64,000 nucleotides of DNA, from positions 169,936,501 to 170,000,500 of the forward strand of contig NC_060208.1 in NCBI RefSeq assembly GCF_021130785.1. Direction: 5' to 3'. The position numbers were made by a program, and so were the translations under genes. Position 1 is the stretch's first letter, and the number at the start of each line of letters is the position of its first letter. The DNA is from Homalodisca vitripennis (Eukaryota; Arthropoda; Insecta; Hemiptera; Cicadellidae). The notes beneath the pieces are model-generated. The model ran no database searches. It saw nothing but the letters and a program-made list of their open reading frames with translations, and was not told the DNA's origin. This document shows positions 10,020-21,618 of the stretch, piece by piece.

Positions 10020-12813
10020 AAGCAGAAAGTAGCGGAATAAATGCATTTGTAAACAATATGAGTATAATCATATAGAATATTAACTACACATTGTAACACA
10101 TGTAGCTTATTCATATAATAATATTGGAAAAATAATAGATCAGATAGTACATTTGTACATTTTAAAATATGGTTTCAAGATTTGATTTTAGGGCTCTCTA
10201 GCATTGTAGTACCTTCCTTGCCTCACCGGATGATCACTACTGAATTTAATAGGAAGTGGATCTTTAATACAGCCACCATATAAATAGGGTTTCGTTAATT
10301 ATGAGTAACGTAACTTTGCAATATTTTAATTTACTGTAATCTAAAAAAGCATATATATTTTAATATATTATATACAATTTTCTTTTTTTACTTCTTCGAT
10401 AAACTGCTTCCGTAAAAAAATCCATCTAATTATGTTACTAGTATTCTGCTTTTGGTATGAGGGAATAGAAACAGGAATATAAAATCCATGAAACTAAGTT
10501 ATTCAAAATTTCAAAGTAAAAGTGTATAATAAGTTTTATGTGATAGAAGTTTCATTATTCAAAATTCTGAAAAGGCATGGCTGGTTGAGGCATGTTTTGG
10601 TCATTCCGCAGTAAAAATGTCATACACAATTTCAAGGGAGCCCAGCAGTTTCGAATAATATCTTATGTGCATAATAACAGTGTTACTAATTAAGGTGAGT
10701 TTTATATCAGGGTTAAAATGGTCACTGGTGCAATCTGTAGTAAACGTTGGATAGTAATTTTGACTTGGGAATCCGCATTACACTACTTACCAAATAATGC
10801 ATATTTAATGTTTTCTAATATTGAAATCTAACAAAATGGCCCAACTACAGCTTAAATTGTGACCAGCTGTATACTGTCAGTTTAATTTGGATTTTTGTTA
10901 TTATTAATTTTCCGAATTCTAAAAGATGTATTGAACATTTTTGGACTTCACAGGTATTTCAACTAAAAACCTTCCTCGAACTTGAACGATTATTGTAAAA
11001 AACACAATTAGCCGAAATGGTTCAGACTATCCCTAGAGTAGCGCTTAGCAACAAATTTAGCGATTTATTTTTATTTATTAGATTGCATATTTATAATTTC
11101 CGTTTCATACCTGAGATCAACAATTTATAATCAATTAAACTCAGAAACAAAAATATATTTAATGTATTAAATTACAATTAATATTAATAATTAATAAATT
11201 ATATAAATAAAAATAGTAAACAATTAAGAAGAAAATCAATAATCAAACACTCGGAGCATTAAAATATGCAATGTAAATACAATGTGAATAAAAAGACTGG
11301 ACCCCGTGTATTTTTTCTACAGTGTATATTACTTTAGAGGAGTTTACATTTTAAAATTGTCAGTTGCCCCAAAATTCCGCATTTTTGCAGGAATCAGTAA
11401 ATGCCCAAAATCATCAAATAAAAATTCCTTTCCACATTACACCACTACTCAAATGATATCTTCTTGTATAAAGTTTAGAACGAATTCATTTATTTCCGTT
11501 TTTTATTGTATTTATGTTTATTTTGAAAGACAAGTCAGGTAAGAATTTCTTTAAAATTTTTTTCGTTTTGGCCATTCTTACAAAAAGTTAGAAATCGATT
11601 CATTATTTATGTAAAAAATAAACATTTGTTGATTTTGTTACACTTTCATGAAATCGGGTTACACGAGAATAAATCTTTACAACATAATAGCATGACAAAG
11701 CGTAAGCACTTTTAAAGGATGTTTTGACATAATTTACTCTTTTCAAATTTACCTGCATTTTTCCGCAGACCAAATCAAGTTATATCTTGCGAAAACGAAT
11801 GCAACGTGTAAAAAATCATTTTTATATAATTATCTTAAAGACTTTCTATTGAGTTTTTAATGTAATTTTTAAATAAGATCCTTATAAATAAACAAAATTA
11901 CATTACAACTAAGCAAAAGATGACATATTTATATTAGGATTTATAGTGCCTTATTTAGTATACGATATATGTTTTACTGTTTAATCTATTTTCTTGAAAT
12001 TAGTGAACGATTAGTTGATTTTTGTTAATTAGTGTGTGTTATTATTGAATTACTACTCATTTACTTGGTACCCACAACAAGTTTCCAAAATATTACAATT
12101 GTTCAAATGATCTATCTTATTTTATTTTATTTGTTAAAGACTAACTAACAAGGTGAAAGAGTTAACCTATATAAGTGGAATTATAAGCATTGACATTGGA
12201 TATGAAAAGTGTTATACTAAAAACTTTTAAGTACAATTACAATGATTTAAATAAATAGCACATATCAGTTTAATATTAACTCAAGATTTATAAGTGAGTT
12301 ACTTTTTTTGGAATTGAATAACAATTATTTAATTGTTATTATTAAATAGTTGCTCTTTGAAGGAGAACTTCGGCATATCTTTCGTTAATTGAGCCACTGG
12401 AAAATATCCATACACTCTTTGTTGTATTACTTTCTGTGGAATGATTTTACAGGTTTATTAATTATATGAAAAAACCTTAGCGACACCTAGAGGTCCAGAG
12501 TAGATATGCATCAATAATGCGCTGAAATTCCCAATAAAACGGGTTAATCGTAAATTAACATAGTAAGGAAATAGAGTATAAAACCCTGTAATTGCTGAGG
12601 TAGATGTTGTGGCTGAGCGGTGCTAAAAACGGGTCAAGTACTCGCTACCTCAGGCACTCTGCCCGTACTAATAACGTTGGAGAGAAATATTTTCCTGTTT
12701 CTCGAGAAATTGGATAGAATAAATCAACAGAGCAAAACTCTATTAAAAACCATTTATGTTATATCCGTAATCCTGCAGTTCTTGTACAGCCTGCAGAATT
12801 TTACAGTCGTGTA
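10020..12813. other. A+T-rich DNA, nothing recognised
   Basis: No gene was identified in this 2.8-kb stretch. The 78-codon frame at 11306-11542 has background composition. A small near-palindrome AATAACAATTA-TTTAATTGTTATT lies at 12317-12340. Near 12609 there is a GTGGCTGAGCGGT word resembling a tRNA A-box, but no B-box or acceptor stem goes with it. Confidence 0.5.
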
Positions 12814-12856
12814 CAATAGATTACAGTTTTTGTATATAAAAAACTGTAATCTATTG
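12814..12856. repeat. Perfect hairpin, 18-bp arms
   Basis: The arms CAATAGATTACAGTTTTT (12814-12831) and AAAAACTGTAATCTATTG (12839-12856) are exact reverse complements around a 7-base TATA-rich loop. Imperfect pairing extends outward by roughly 20 bp on each side. Because of the symmetry, frames are open on both strands (12620-12964 plus, 12754-12954 minus), and these are not evidence of coding. Confidence 0.85.
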
Positions 12857-13175
12857 CTACGATCCATTTTTATAAACAATAAAGCTCTTAGAATTTTTGT
12901 TTTTGACGATGGATGTATTGTGAAGGAAACAGGATTTTTCCGGATATTTTCCATCGTTCAATGATACACAATACTGACTTTTTTGTATAACTAAACAATG
13001 GTAAAAATTTCGGAAAACATCCTCTTTCCTTAAACAAAAGCGTTTGATACTCCTTGGGATCATAATTGTTTTTAATTTGAATATCATTAGTAGTTTAAAT
13101 AAACTTACAATGCAACATACATAGGCTTTTATGGAAACTGAAATGTTTTTTATATATAGTTTAAATAAAGCATAA
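12857..13175. other. A+T-rich spacer, nothing recognised
   Basis: No supported feature lies between the hairpin and the minisatellite. Confidence 0.5.
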
Positions 13176-13620
13176 TACTGTTACACCTATTATACATCAA
13201 GACTGCAAGATTGTTACAGCTTACGGACACAACACAGGTACATTATAGTAAGCTTGGTCATCCCACATAGTACTGCTACACCAAAAACTGCAAGGTTGTT
13301 ACTGCTTACGGATACAACACTGATACATTAAGATAAGCTTGGTCAACCCACTGCCTACTGTTATATCTATTATCCATCAAGTCTACAAGACTGATAGAGT
13401 TTACAGATACAACACCAATATATTATGATAAGCTCAGTGAAGCCAGATGGAACTGTAATACCTATCTTAGATTACAAGATTCTTACAGCGTACCTATGCA
13501 AAACCAAAACATTATAAGCTTTATAAACTCAGATTAAAATGGTGCACCGACCATAGGTCAAGCCTGTAAGATTTTTTACAACCTCCCAGTACAACTGCGA
13601 CACATTCTTTACGTTATGTG
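13176..13620. repeat. Degenerate minisatellite, about 85-95 bp unit, about 5 copies
   Basis: Units begin near 13176, 13271, 13356 and 13451, with a weaker fifth near 13535. Each runs TACTGTTACACCTATTATCC-like, CTGCAAGATTGTTACAGCTT, ACGGATACAACAC, ACATTATGATAAGCTT-GGTCA. Alternate unit lengths of 95 and 85 bp reflect a 10-bp indel after TACACC. Divergence grows toward the 3' end. It is not coding. Confidence 0.75.
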
Positions 13621-16188
13621 TAAGATTAGTTATTCACCTGAGAAATAAATCAGAGTACAAGTCTAGAAATGTGAAGTTACTTTTTTTTGTACCACTGCAC
13701 GATTACAGATGTCCGGGAGAATCCTTAACAATACTTTATTGTAAACTTGATTAAATCAAGTAGTACTGTTACAAGGCAGTATGGTGATTATTACAAGTAG
13801 AGTGATTAAAGGGTATGGTAGGAAATTTATATACCTATGTATGATCTCATGACAATAAATAAAATAAAACTTTTAATTTATATCAACGTTGTAAACTAAT
13901 AATTGTATTTATGACTACTTTACTACTGCATTTTATGGTTAGTAATATATAAGAATATTATATGGCAAAATAAAATTCTAAACAATAATAAATATGATAA
14001 ATTATTACTCTTTCACTATTACTTATTATAATTTTAATAGACAATTTTAATGGATTATAGTATTAATAGGTCCAATAAGTTACTAATATTTGATTTTGTA
14101 TTTTTAAGATTTAGAGGTAATATGTATTGTTTCGAAATTTCCTAATGTACGATAACGTATTAGTTTTAATTTTGCACGTTAGTTTGCAGCTATTATTTTT
14201 AATATTATGCTTTAAATGTTTTATTTTTAAAGGCAATAAAAATGCAAAACAATCCCTTTTCAGATTTATGTTTCGTAATAATTGGGTAGCAACAATTAAT
14301 TGTCAGATTATACGATGCAGTCAACAGGTTTTTCCAACTGTAATATACAATAAGTTTACGTGGTTATTTGATAAAATGCTTTATGAAACACATTTTAATT
14401 ATAATATAAATTAACTTTTACCAAACTAAGAACTATTAAAGTGTTGTTCCGGATTGCCGGATTTTCATGCATAGTTTTTATCAATACGATTATTATTATA
14501 ATTGTTGCTATAAATAAATATTACGTCAGAGTAATAAAATAATACTGAGTCCTTTGTAATTATTAATTTACCAAATTAGAAAATCGTGACTATAAACTCG
14601 TCAAAGCTTTAAATAGCATGAGTCAATTGAGATACATCACTCTAGCTGTTTTTAATCACAGAGGTGCTGAAGCTCTATACAATTCAAGATTTCAAGATAT
14701 CTGTTAGTAAAGTTTAGAAAAATATAGTTATATCTCAGTCATTGCGTATCATATAACAGAACCGTAAATAGTGTTAGAATACTCAGGTCATGTACGATAA
14801 TGTTTGTGTTTAAGGTTTTTAAATATTTCTTCGCAGTTTCAAAATAGGGTTCATACAAGCTTTTGGGGCATATACAATATAACAGGTTATTCTCAGTGAA
14901 TATGTTTACAAATATTTTATTCTAATAAAGTCCACAGTGACGTTAAACTTAGCTTGACGTTAATTGAAATGCTTGTAGTCTAATGATGTCTCTCATGATT
15001 TTAACAAAATAATTAAGTTCTATTTTTGTATGTTACAAGTATGATAACACGCCAACCTTGAGAGCCGTCATATTATCAGTGTTAATAACATTCTAAACTA
15101 GTTTTTCATTTTTAGGCTGATATTTTCAGATGACATACACATGTTAAATCTACCTTACTTCCAACTAAATTGGGAAAGGTACATTTTTATTGCTTGTAGA
15201 TTGTATGTAACACTTCATTAAAATGATTTATTTTCTTATTATTAATATCATAAAATTTTTTTAATGAATATGGAAAGGAAATAAATGGAATTAACAACAG
15301 TTACGAAGTATCGTAATTTCATATGGTAATTTATCCAGTGTTATAAAATTGGATTATAAACTTCATACTTTTACCCTTTGCTATTTATTCATTGTTATTT
15401 TTGATGTAGCGATACTTTCAAATTCATGTTTTGCAATTGTAATTCAAATTTGAATAATAGTAAATATTTTATTTGTGTTTTAAAACATCGCCTAAGTTTT
15501 AACTTAATCTGATACTTATGCAGTAAATTGTTGTTATTGTATATTCGTTAATAAATTTACATGCATGTTTAGAGTGAATAGAAAAAAAAAAATATAAATA
15601 GTTGTTAGATTTATAAATAAGGGATTTGTTGAGTTTTAATCAAAAATGGTATATTTGTTTTCAATCCCATATTCGTCAAAATATCTGATAAAGCAAACAT
15701 GAAAAATTCTAAAGCACTTCTCGATATGTAAATTTACTTCCAGTTTCCGACTCTCAGAGGTTTTTCTTCGAAACTCGTATTTACTTGCGATTTAACTTGA
15801 ATATTTCAGCTGACGTTTTGTCACATTTCACCATTTTCTCTTTTGAAATTAAGTAAACACTTTTTTGGGCTAAAACTCAAAAGTGTTCTTGAACTGATAA
15901 ATATTTATGATTAATAAATCACTATGTTGAAAATTTTATGCCAATTATAAATTACAAAATTATGCAAATACTTTATTTTCAACAAAACATGGCTGAAGTA
16001 GTCAGAATTATTTTCCGTACTATACTGGTTTATTGGTTTTTCCAGGAAGTTTCCACAGGGCTAAATGTTTCATAAATACCATTTCCACGTCATTTTTCAC
16101 TTGTCCTTCCCTGTCAGAATGTAATTGTTTTCCATTTTAATTTATTTTTGCGCTCTCTCACACTTAACATGTTTAAACCACTAACTAC
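13621..16188. other. A+T-rich DNA, nothing recognised
   Basis: No exon, RNA gene or transposon end was recognised. The 95-codon frame at 14127-14414 is a Phe/Leu/Asn-rich translation of A+T-rich DNA with no splice context. Confidence 0.5.
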
Positions 16189-16830
16189 TTGATAGCGTAT
16201 AACTTATTGTGTGAACGCTATCATAAGTCTAGACGTCTCACCACTCTACATCTGAATTACGTACTAGACTTCCTTAGTGTGTCAGATGAAGCCATTAAGC
16301 CAATGCGTGCTTTTGTTCACTCTTTCTGTGAGCATACGGAAGCTCTTAAAGACCTGCAATGCTATATCACTGTGAATAACCCTCTCCTCTCTGCACATCT
16401 CTGAAAACTCGATCACAGATTGATGAAAAAACACTCTCGGCTCTCACTTACTGAAAATGATGAGGTTCACTCTTTCCCCTGTGTTCAGTAAACTATACAG
16501 TTCCTGAACATCGAATGCTCTTGCGTTGAGGATACCAATCTTCACGCAAAGCTTCATGAAAATAAAGGTTCCTATTCTAGGCCTAAACCACTCTCGCCTC
16601 GCAAGGTTCATTTCTCCCCTCGAGATGCTTGCCACCCTATTGCTTTGTTTCTAAGCAATCGGGCAACCGTGTATTCAACATACTCCTCGTGAACAACACA
16701 ATACCCGTTATTTCATCACAATGACCATAACCGTTATTTCTCGTGACTTGGTACATACGCTTTATCACCATGTAACTCTATAGTCTCTTGTGCCAAATGT
16801 CAGAGAAGACAGCAATTCCACTTTACTGTA
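16189..16830 (+). pseudogene. BEL/Pao gag remnant
   Basis: The frame 16189-16404 reads NLLCERYHKSRRLTTLHLNY, then VLDFLSVSDEA, and HTEALKDLQC. This matches the DUF1759 region of BEL/Pao gag, where a W/N-x-LLxxRY motif is followed by a leucine-rich helix and LRAL. Further on, at about 16785-16830, CAKCQRRQQFHFTVF resembles the family's second zinc-knuckle half (CxxCxxRHHTLLH), in another frame. Between them the coding sequence is lost to stops. In functional elements Gag packages the RNA in cytoplasmic particles. Confidence 0.7.
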
Positions 16831-16849
16831 TTTTTTAACTGACGACCCT

Positions 16850-17140
16850 CAAGGACAAAAATCTCCCCCTCATTCATCTAGGCCTATCACCACCATACAC
16901 TCAACTCTCAGCAGAGTTCTTCCGACAGGCGAAGAACTACATCCTGGCTGACCCCATATTTAATATGCCTGGTACTAGGTGTGCCATCTACCCTCAGCCG
17001 CTCACTCAGGAGCACTATTCTCTCGGCTCCAATATGTCACATGTTCCCGGCATCCAACTTGGTTTCGTGGTCATGGGTACCGCCCACTGTTCTGTACCCT
17101 GTGCAACATACCTCTCAATTTTCTATCTATCTACTCTCAA
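16850..17140 (+). pseudogene. BEL/Pao protease-region remnant
   Basis: The plus-strand frame reads NLPLIHLGLSPPY, then ILADPIFNMPG and IQLGFVVMGTAH. BEL/Pao aspartic-protease domains (DUF1758/peptidase A17 region) have LADPxFNxPxxID-LLGAD and later LGWVxxG at these places. The catalytic ...LLGAD segment itself is not readable here, consistent with decay. The following frame change leads into the reverse-transcriptase linker (HSSLQRFWTQEELPL). Confidence 0.65.
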
Positions 17141-17149
17141 ACAATGATG

Positions 17150-18345
17150 TTGACCTCCACTCTTCTCTCCAGCGTTTCTGGACTCAAGAAGAGCTCCCTC
17201 TCTGCAGTAAAAAATCTGAAAAGGAATCACTTTTCTTATTACTTCTTCAACTCTACTCACTGTAGGGACTCTCAAGGACTCTATGTCGTCCACCCCCCCC
17301 CCCTCTTTAAGCCCCGAAATCTCTCTCGTGGAACTTCTAAAGCCTTTCCACAGCGTATGTTCCAGTCCCTTGAAGTCAAGCTTCAAATTAATTTGGATTT
17401 CAAAACTCTCTATCTCAACTCATGGCTGATTAAGTTGCCTTAGGTCACATGCTTGAGTGCCTGATCCTGACTGGTTGTCTTTTCACTACGTACTGTCTCA
17501 TCAAGGCTTACTTACAGCTAGTAGTAGCTCACCTAAACTCCGCACGGTATTTTATGCCAGTTGCAAGATCAGTTCAGGGCTCGCTCAATGATGTCCTGAC
17601 CACAGGACCAAAACTGCGATATTATTATTCAGTTCCGCTTCTACAATGTGTTCTTCTCGAGTGATACAAGACACGCGTTCCGCGTCATTAAGATTCACAC
17701 AAATGATCAATGCTTTCAGTTAATATTTTGTAGTTCTGATCCTTCTCTGTCTACCAGCTCACTACCTGACACCGGAGTGTTTTGTGGTATGAACAGCTGT
17801 CCCCATCTTACCATCAAAACATTGAGAAAATTAGCTCAATATGAAAGTGCACGCTTCCCTCGTGCAGCCGAGGTCTTCACACATCAGAGTTATGCGGATG
17901 ACCTCATAACTGGTGCTAACAGTTTTGAAGGAGCACTAGAGCTTCAAGACCAACTTACTCAACTTCTGAAGATAGGAGGCTTCGAACTTAAGAAATGGGT
18001 TTCCAACTTTCCCAAACTTCTACAGGAGCTTCCTGAAGATCACTGTGAGCCTCCAGTCTATTTACAGCTATCAGATGACTTCCACTTATATATATTATGT
18101 ACTTCTGTACATTGGTCCTTTCAAAGTGACTCGTTCAATTACAACTTTTTTTTATCCCTACTAAGCATAAAGTCCTTAGCCTTATAGCTAAAACCTATGA
18201 TGCTTGTTGCTCCTCTCTTTTTACATGATTGCTAAATTTTTATGCAGTTGCTCAGGACCAATGGAAGCAATTAGGATGAAACCTTCTTTACTGAACTCAC
18301 CTCAAAGTGCAATTATTTTGTGTCAGAACTTAAAAATGTGACTAA
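17150..18345 (+). pseudogene. BEL/Pao reverse transcriptase remnant
   Basis: Successive blocks in different frames give SSLQRFWTQEELPL, HCRDSQGLYVVHPP and MFQSLEVKLQIN (N-terminal linker), GSLNDVLTTGPKL (17580-17617), FYNVFFSSDTRHAFR, IKIHTNDQCFQLIF, and TGVFCGMNSCPHL. The polymerase motif follows as SYADDLITGA (17888-17917), where BEL elements have YVDD; the aspartate pair is retained. Then comes FELKKWVSNFPKLLQELPED, and finally HKVLSLIAKTYDA, the start of the RT connection. The best open frame is 17648-18187. Frameshifts occur near 17265, 17620 and 18070, and stops after 18180. Protein identity is well supported by the ordered motifs. Confidence 0.85.
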
Positions 18346-20949
18346 AAGATGTATGTCTCGCTCTTTTGTGTGTATGTTTCGTTTTTTTTTAACTACTGAG
18401 TGGGTTCAAGAGGGTTGGGGTATATTATTTGCAATATATCCAGTAGATTAGGATTTATACGTATTAGACATATTCAGTAAAAGACTCCTTACTCTCTTTG
18501 AAATAGTTCAGGGCAAAATCAGTAACTGATGAGCTCATCAGTGACCCTTTTGCCTATCTTCTGATGATTCTACGTCTTCTCCCATGGGTGGACACATCGC
18601 GTGGTGCTGTCCGTTTCTATGCCCACGGTCCAGGAGCGTCCCTTAGACGTTTTAACTGTTAGTGTACCGTTGGAGCCGTTCTGAATGTATAAAATACTTT
18701 AACCGCCTGACAACAGACGTACCTATTTAAACATTTTCCAGTTGTGTTTTTATATATCACAGTTTATACTATGTGATAATGGCGTATTAATGATTCTGTA
18801 ATGGACAAAAACACCAACGTAATAGATCTCACTTAATTGTCACATTTAATCATTTGATACACTTAACCACTTAACGGAAACCAATGACCACTAATTAACT
18901 ACGAAATTAATTTTATCAACTAATTAACTCATATATGCCCTTGCTGTAATATTCAGGGAGCAGGGAACTTCAGAGAATTTCCGGCGGTTTGTAACGTTCT
19001 CTAGTTCTCGGGTTTATACGCGTTAAGCTGCTATGTGTAGAACCAGCTACTCTTTAATGTGATTTCCCTTCCTTTGGTGCCAAATATGCAGATTATGGTG
19101 GGGTCGGGCTATTCATATCGGGAAAACCTAGGTTGTTTGAGGTACTTAACCTTTAGTAAATGGAGCAAGCTGCAGGAGCTATAGTATGCAAGAGGCTATT
19201 CCACCTTTTCAAACCTAGATATGATTTAATCCAGTAACGAGGACATCCGAAAATAATATTACTCCAACACTAGTGCTAATCTCATTGTTGATCTATCCTT
19301 TCGCACACAGTATAAGACAATTAAAAAAAACAATGTGGATATTAGTACAGAATTCAGTTTTTTGTTCAGGAGAATTTTTATTTGAGTATTATTTTACAGC
19401 AAGGAATATTATTGAGAAAAAGTGCGTTATTGTATAGTAAAGGTCCCAAAGCAAAATCTACACCTTCAATATAAAACCATTAGTTTACATTCTTTTGATT
19501 TCTTACGTCTTTTTTCAGGATACGGTGTATGTAATTGATAATAACAATACGTTTATTTCCCATCATTTAATAATGCATATTTACAGAGTAAGAACATTAT
19601 ATCCATCGGTGCAAGTACATCAATAAAAGTGTCCAAAAAGTTACAACTGAGAGCGAATCTTCCCTAATTTTCTTCACTAATAAGTTTGCCGCATCTAAAA
19701 TACGATCATTTTAATTTGTTGGTCAAGTTACTTCTCTCAATGGCTTACACTTCTCACCACCAACTATAACTGCTTCTATAAAATCGTTTGGTACTCTTAT
19801 TATTGTATAAATGTTGGAAAACGTATATTAATAATCTACATGAGCTAATTCTTAACTGCAATTCTTAATCTTTAATAATTTTCGTTATTAGATCAAACGT
19901 TTTATACCCCAATACAAACATTTTCTAGTAAAGAAGGTTCTATTTAATTTTGGTCTGACGGAAAATTGGTGAACGACATTCCTTGTTCTATAATACAGAT
20001 CTTCCGAGTCACCAGATACGCTTCGCTTGTAAAACAAGTTTAGGAAGTTAATATTTTTTTTTTAATTTTCAATTGGTAGTTGATTAAACGAGACCTTGTA
20101 AGTTCCTGTTGATTTTAAAGAAACTTATTTTCATAACATAGTTTGTATCTATTAAAATTTGATTAGTGTTTGGTCTTAATAAAAAACATATCTTGATACT
20201 CTAAGCAGTCATGTATGAGAGATATTTACAATTATTGTCCTTTATCTTACGATGTAGCCGTTTTAGAAAAATTGTGAGAATTTTCAAAGTTTCTATATGT
20301 CTGGCGTATTACGCGCATTCACTAATTCAGAAGTACAATATGAAACTGTAACTATGAAACAAAACGGAATTGTCAGTTGTTGGTTTAGTTGGTTGATAAA
20401 AGTTTTAAACAAATATCATTGATTCTATACAGTTCCAGTGCCTCTTGGCAAAACCACGAGCTCTCTACACAATACCAAAGGATTAATTAGCGGCCATTGT
20501 TTACGGTGTCCACCATTGTTTGCGTACTTTACAATTGCTGATCCTTGAATTAACCATCCTGTTTTCAATTCAAAGGTCGTTTATTTTACCATTCAAAACT
20601 TTTTTCAAGACACAAACAGAACAATGGGTAGTTTGAATATTCTCTTATGATAAATTCTTGAAGATGAAATGAAATAGAAAATAAGATGCGAGAAAATTAA
20701 TCTAACGTGTAGGTGAAATGTTTAAAACCAAGAGACAGACTTCTACCTCGTCTTTTCAATGTTAACCAAAAACAATTATTGGTTTTGTTTTATAATATCG
20801 ATGGAGTCTATTTGTCAACATCGACAACTATAATTTGTCAAGTAATGCTATTTATTTATTTATAAACATTAATGATTATTCGCGTATTGAATATTCAGTG
20901 TATATTCATATTTATAAGTAATTTTTATATGTAGGCATATGTTATATAT
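18346..20949. other. Unassigned DNA with GC-raised patch at 18480-18670
   Basis: The patch contains an exact 18-bp palindrome ACTGATGAGCTCATCAGT (18526-18543) and a plus-strand frame with DPFAYLLMILRLLPWVDTS, followed by RGAVRFYAHG, which I do not recognise. It may be more of the BEL relic or an unrelated insertion. The rest is A+T-rich with no gene seen. Confidence 0.4.
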
Positions 20950-21450
20950 ACTGTATATATATAAAAATCTTGAGTCACGATGTATGTTGCCAATAAACTC
21001 CAAAACGACTGAACCAATTTCAATCAAATTTCACATGTATCCGTAATTTAGTCTAACTTAGAAGATAGGATAGTTATTATCTGAATTATTCGCTTATGTC
21101 GTGAATATAAACGAATAAAATGAAGAAAAGTTTTCAAAGCGCCTGCACATTATAACCTGCAATTACGAGATAGATACGTATATTAAACAGTGAAAACACT
21201 ATTTGAAGGCGCTAAGTTATGATGTATAATTGTCTAAACTAAATTTTTGGTTGAACTTAAAGGTTGAGTGGTAGACCACTTTGTAATAAAATACATTATG
21301 CATGTACAATACATTTTTGACATATTTTTCTTGATCGTGACATCAAGGTAAAATCTACATCGGGGTTGGAAATATAATTTACTTCAACCAGAAATGCTCA
21401 TACGCGGGCAAAACTTACGAAAAAGCGTGCGAAGCCGCGGGAAACAGCTA

Positions 21451-21451
<1 letters not shown>
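20950..21451 (+). mobile_element. Non-autonomous Helitron / Helentron-like element
   Basis: The 3' end reads GCGTGCGAAGCCGCGGG followed by CAGCTAG and then T: a GC-rich subterminal hairpin-like block and CTAG immediately before a T, as in insect Helitrons that insert between A and T. The 5' part (20951-21075) contains TATATATATAAAAATCTTGA, AACTCCAAAACGACTGAACC and AATTTCACATGTAT, the usual opening of such repeats. The exact 5' TC end is not clear. It is about 0.5 kb with no coding capacity, so it would depend on a Rep/Helicase from elsewhere. The 3' end runs directly into a long (TA)n, typical of Helentron-associated insertions next to microsatellites. Confidence 0.65.

Positions 21452-21525
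<74 letters not shown>
21452..21525. repeat. (TA)n microsatellite at Helitron end
   Basis: A pure TA dinucleotide run of about 74 bp that starts at the base after the CTAG terminus. Confidence 0.95.
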
Positions 21526-21528
<3 letters not shown>

Positions 21529-21583
21529 AATTAACTATTACCTAAACAATAAAGAGGTAAAAAAAGTAGAGCGTTAAAAAACC

Positions 21584-21618
21584 AGTTTTTCACTTATTTA
21601 CCAACTAAGTGAAAAACT
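21584..21618. repeat. Perfect hairpin, 13-bp arms
   Basis: AGTTTTTCACTTA (21584-21596) and TAAGTGAAAAACT (21606-21618) are exact reverse complements around a 9-base loop. It is followed by a degenerate TTA-rich tract to about 21700. Confidence 0.85.

Larger units (their letters stand above)
16189..18345 (+). mobile_element. BEL/Pao LTR-retrotransposon relic (gag to reverse transcriptase)
   Basis: Fragments of gag, protease and reverse transcriptase follow each other in the normal BEL/Pao order on the plus strand, at about 2.2 kb total. This block is clearly richer in G+C than the surroundings. The reading frame is broken many times by frameshifts and stops. RNase H, integrase and envelope-like regions are absent, and no matching pair of LTRs was found, so this is an internal fragment of a dead copy. 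A GC-raised patch continues to about 18670 but was not assigned. Confidence 0.85.

Noticed and set aside
12609..12665. tRNA-like A-box word GTGGCTGAGCGGT, possible tRNA or SINE head
   Set aside because: No B-box (GGTTCGANNC), anticodon arm or acceptor stem could be matched.
16444..16635. 63-codon minus-strand frame
   Set aside because: It is antisense to the decayed BEL/Pao gag and has no family resemblance.
16981..17443. Three plus frames and one minus frame open over the same segment
   Set aside because: All lie within the BEL/Pao relic; only the motif-bearing parts of each plus frame are meaningful, and the minus frame 17123-17386 is a shadow.
18526..18543. CTGATGAG in an 18-bp palindrome as a hammerhead core
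   Set aside because: It is a simple palindrome (ACTGATGAGCTCATCAGT) with no GAAA strand or stem II at the required position.
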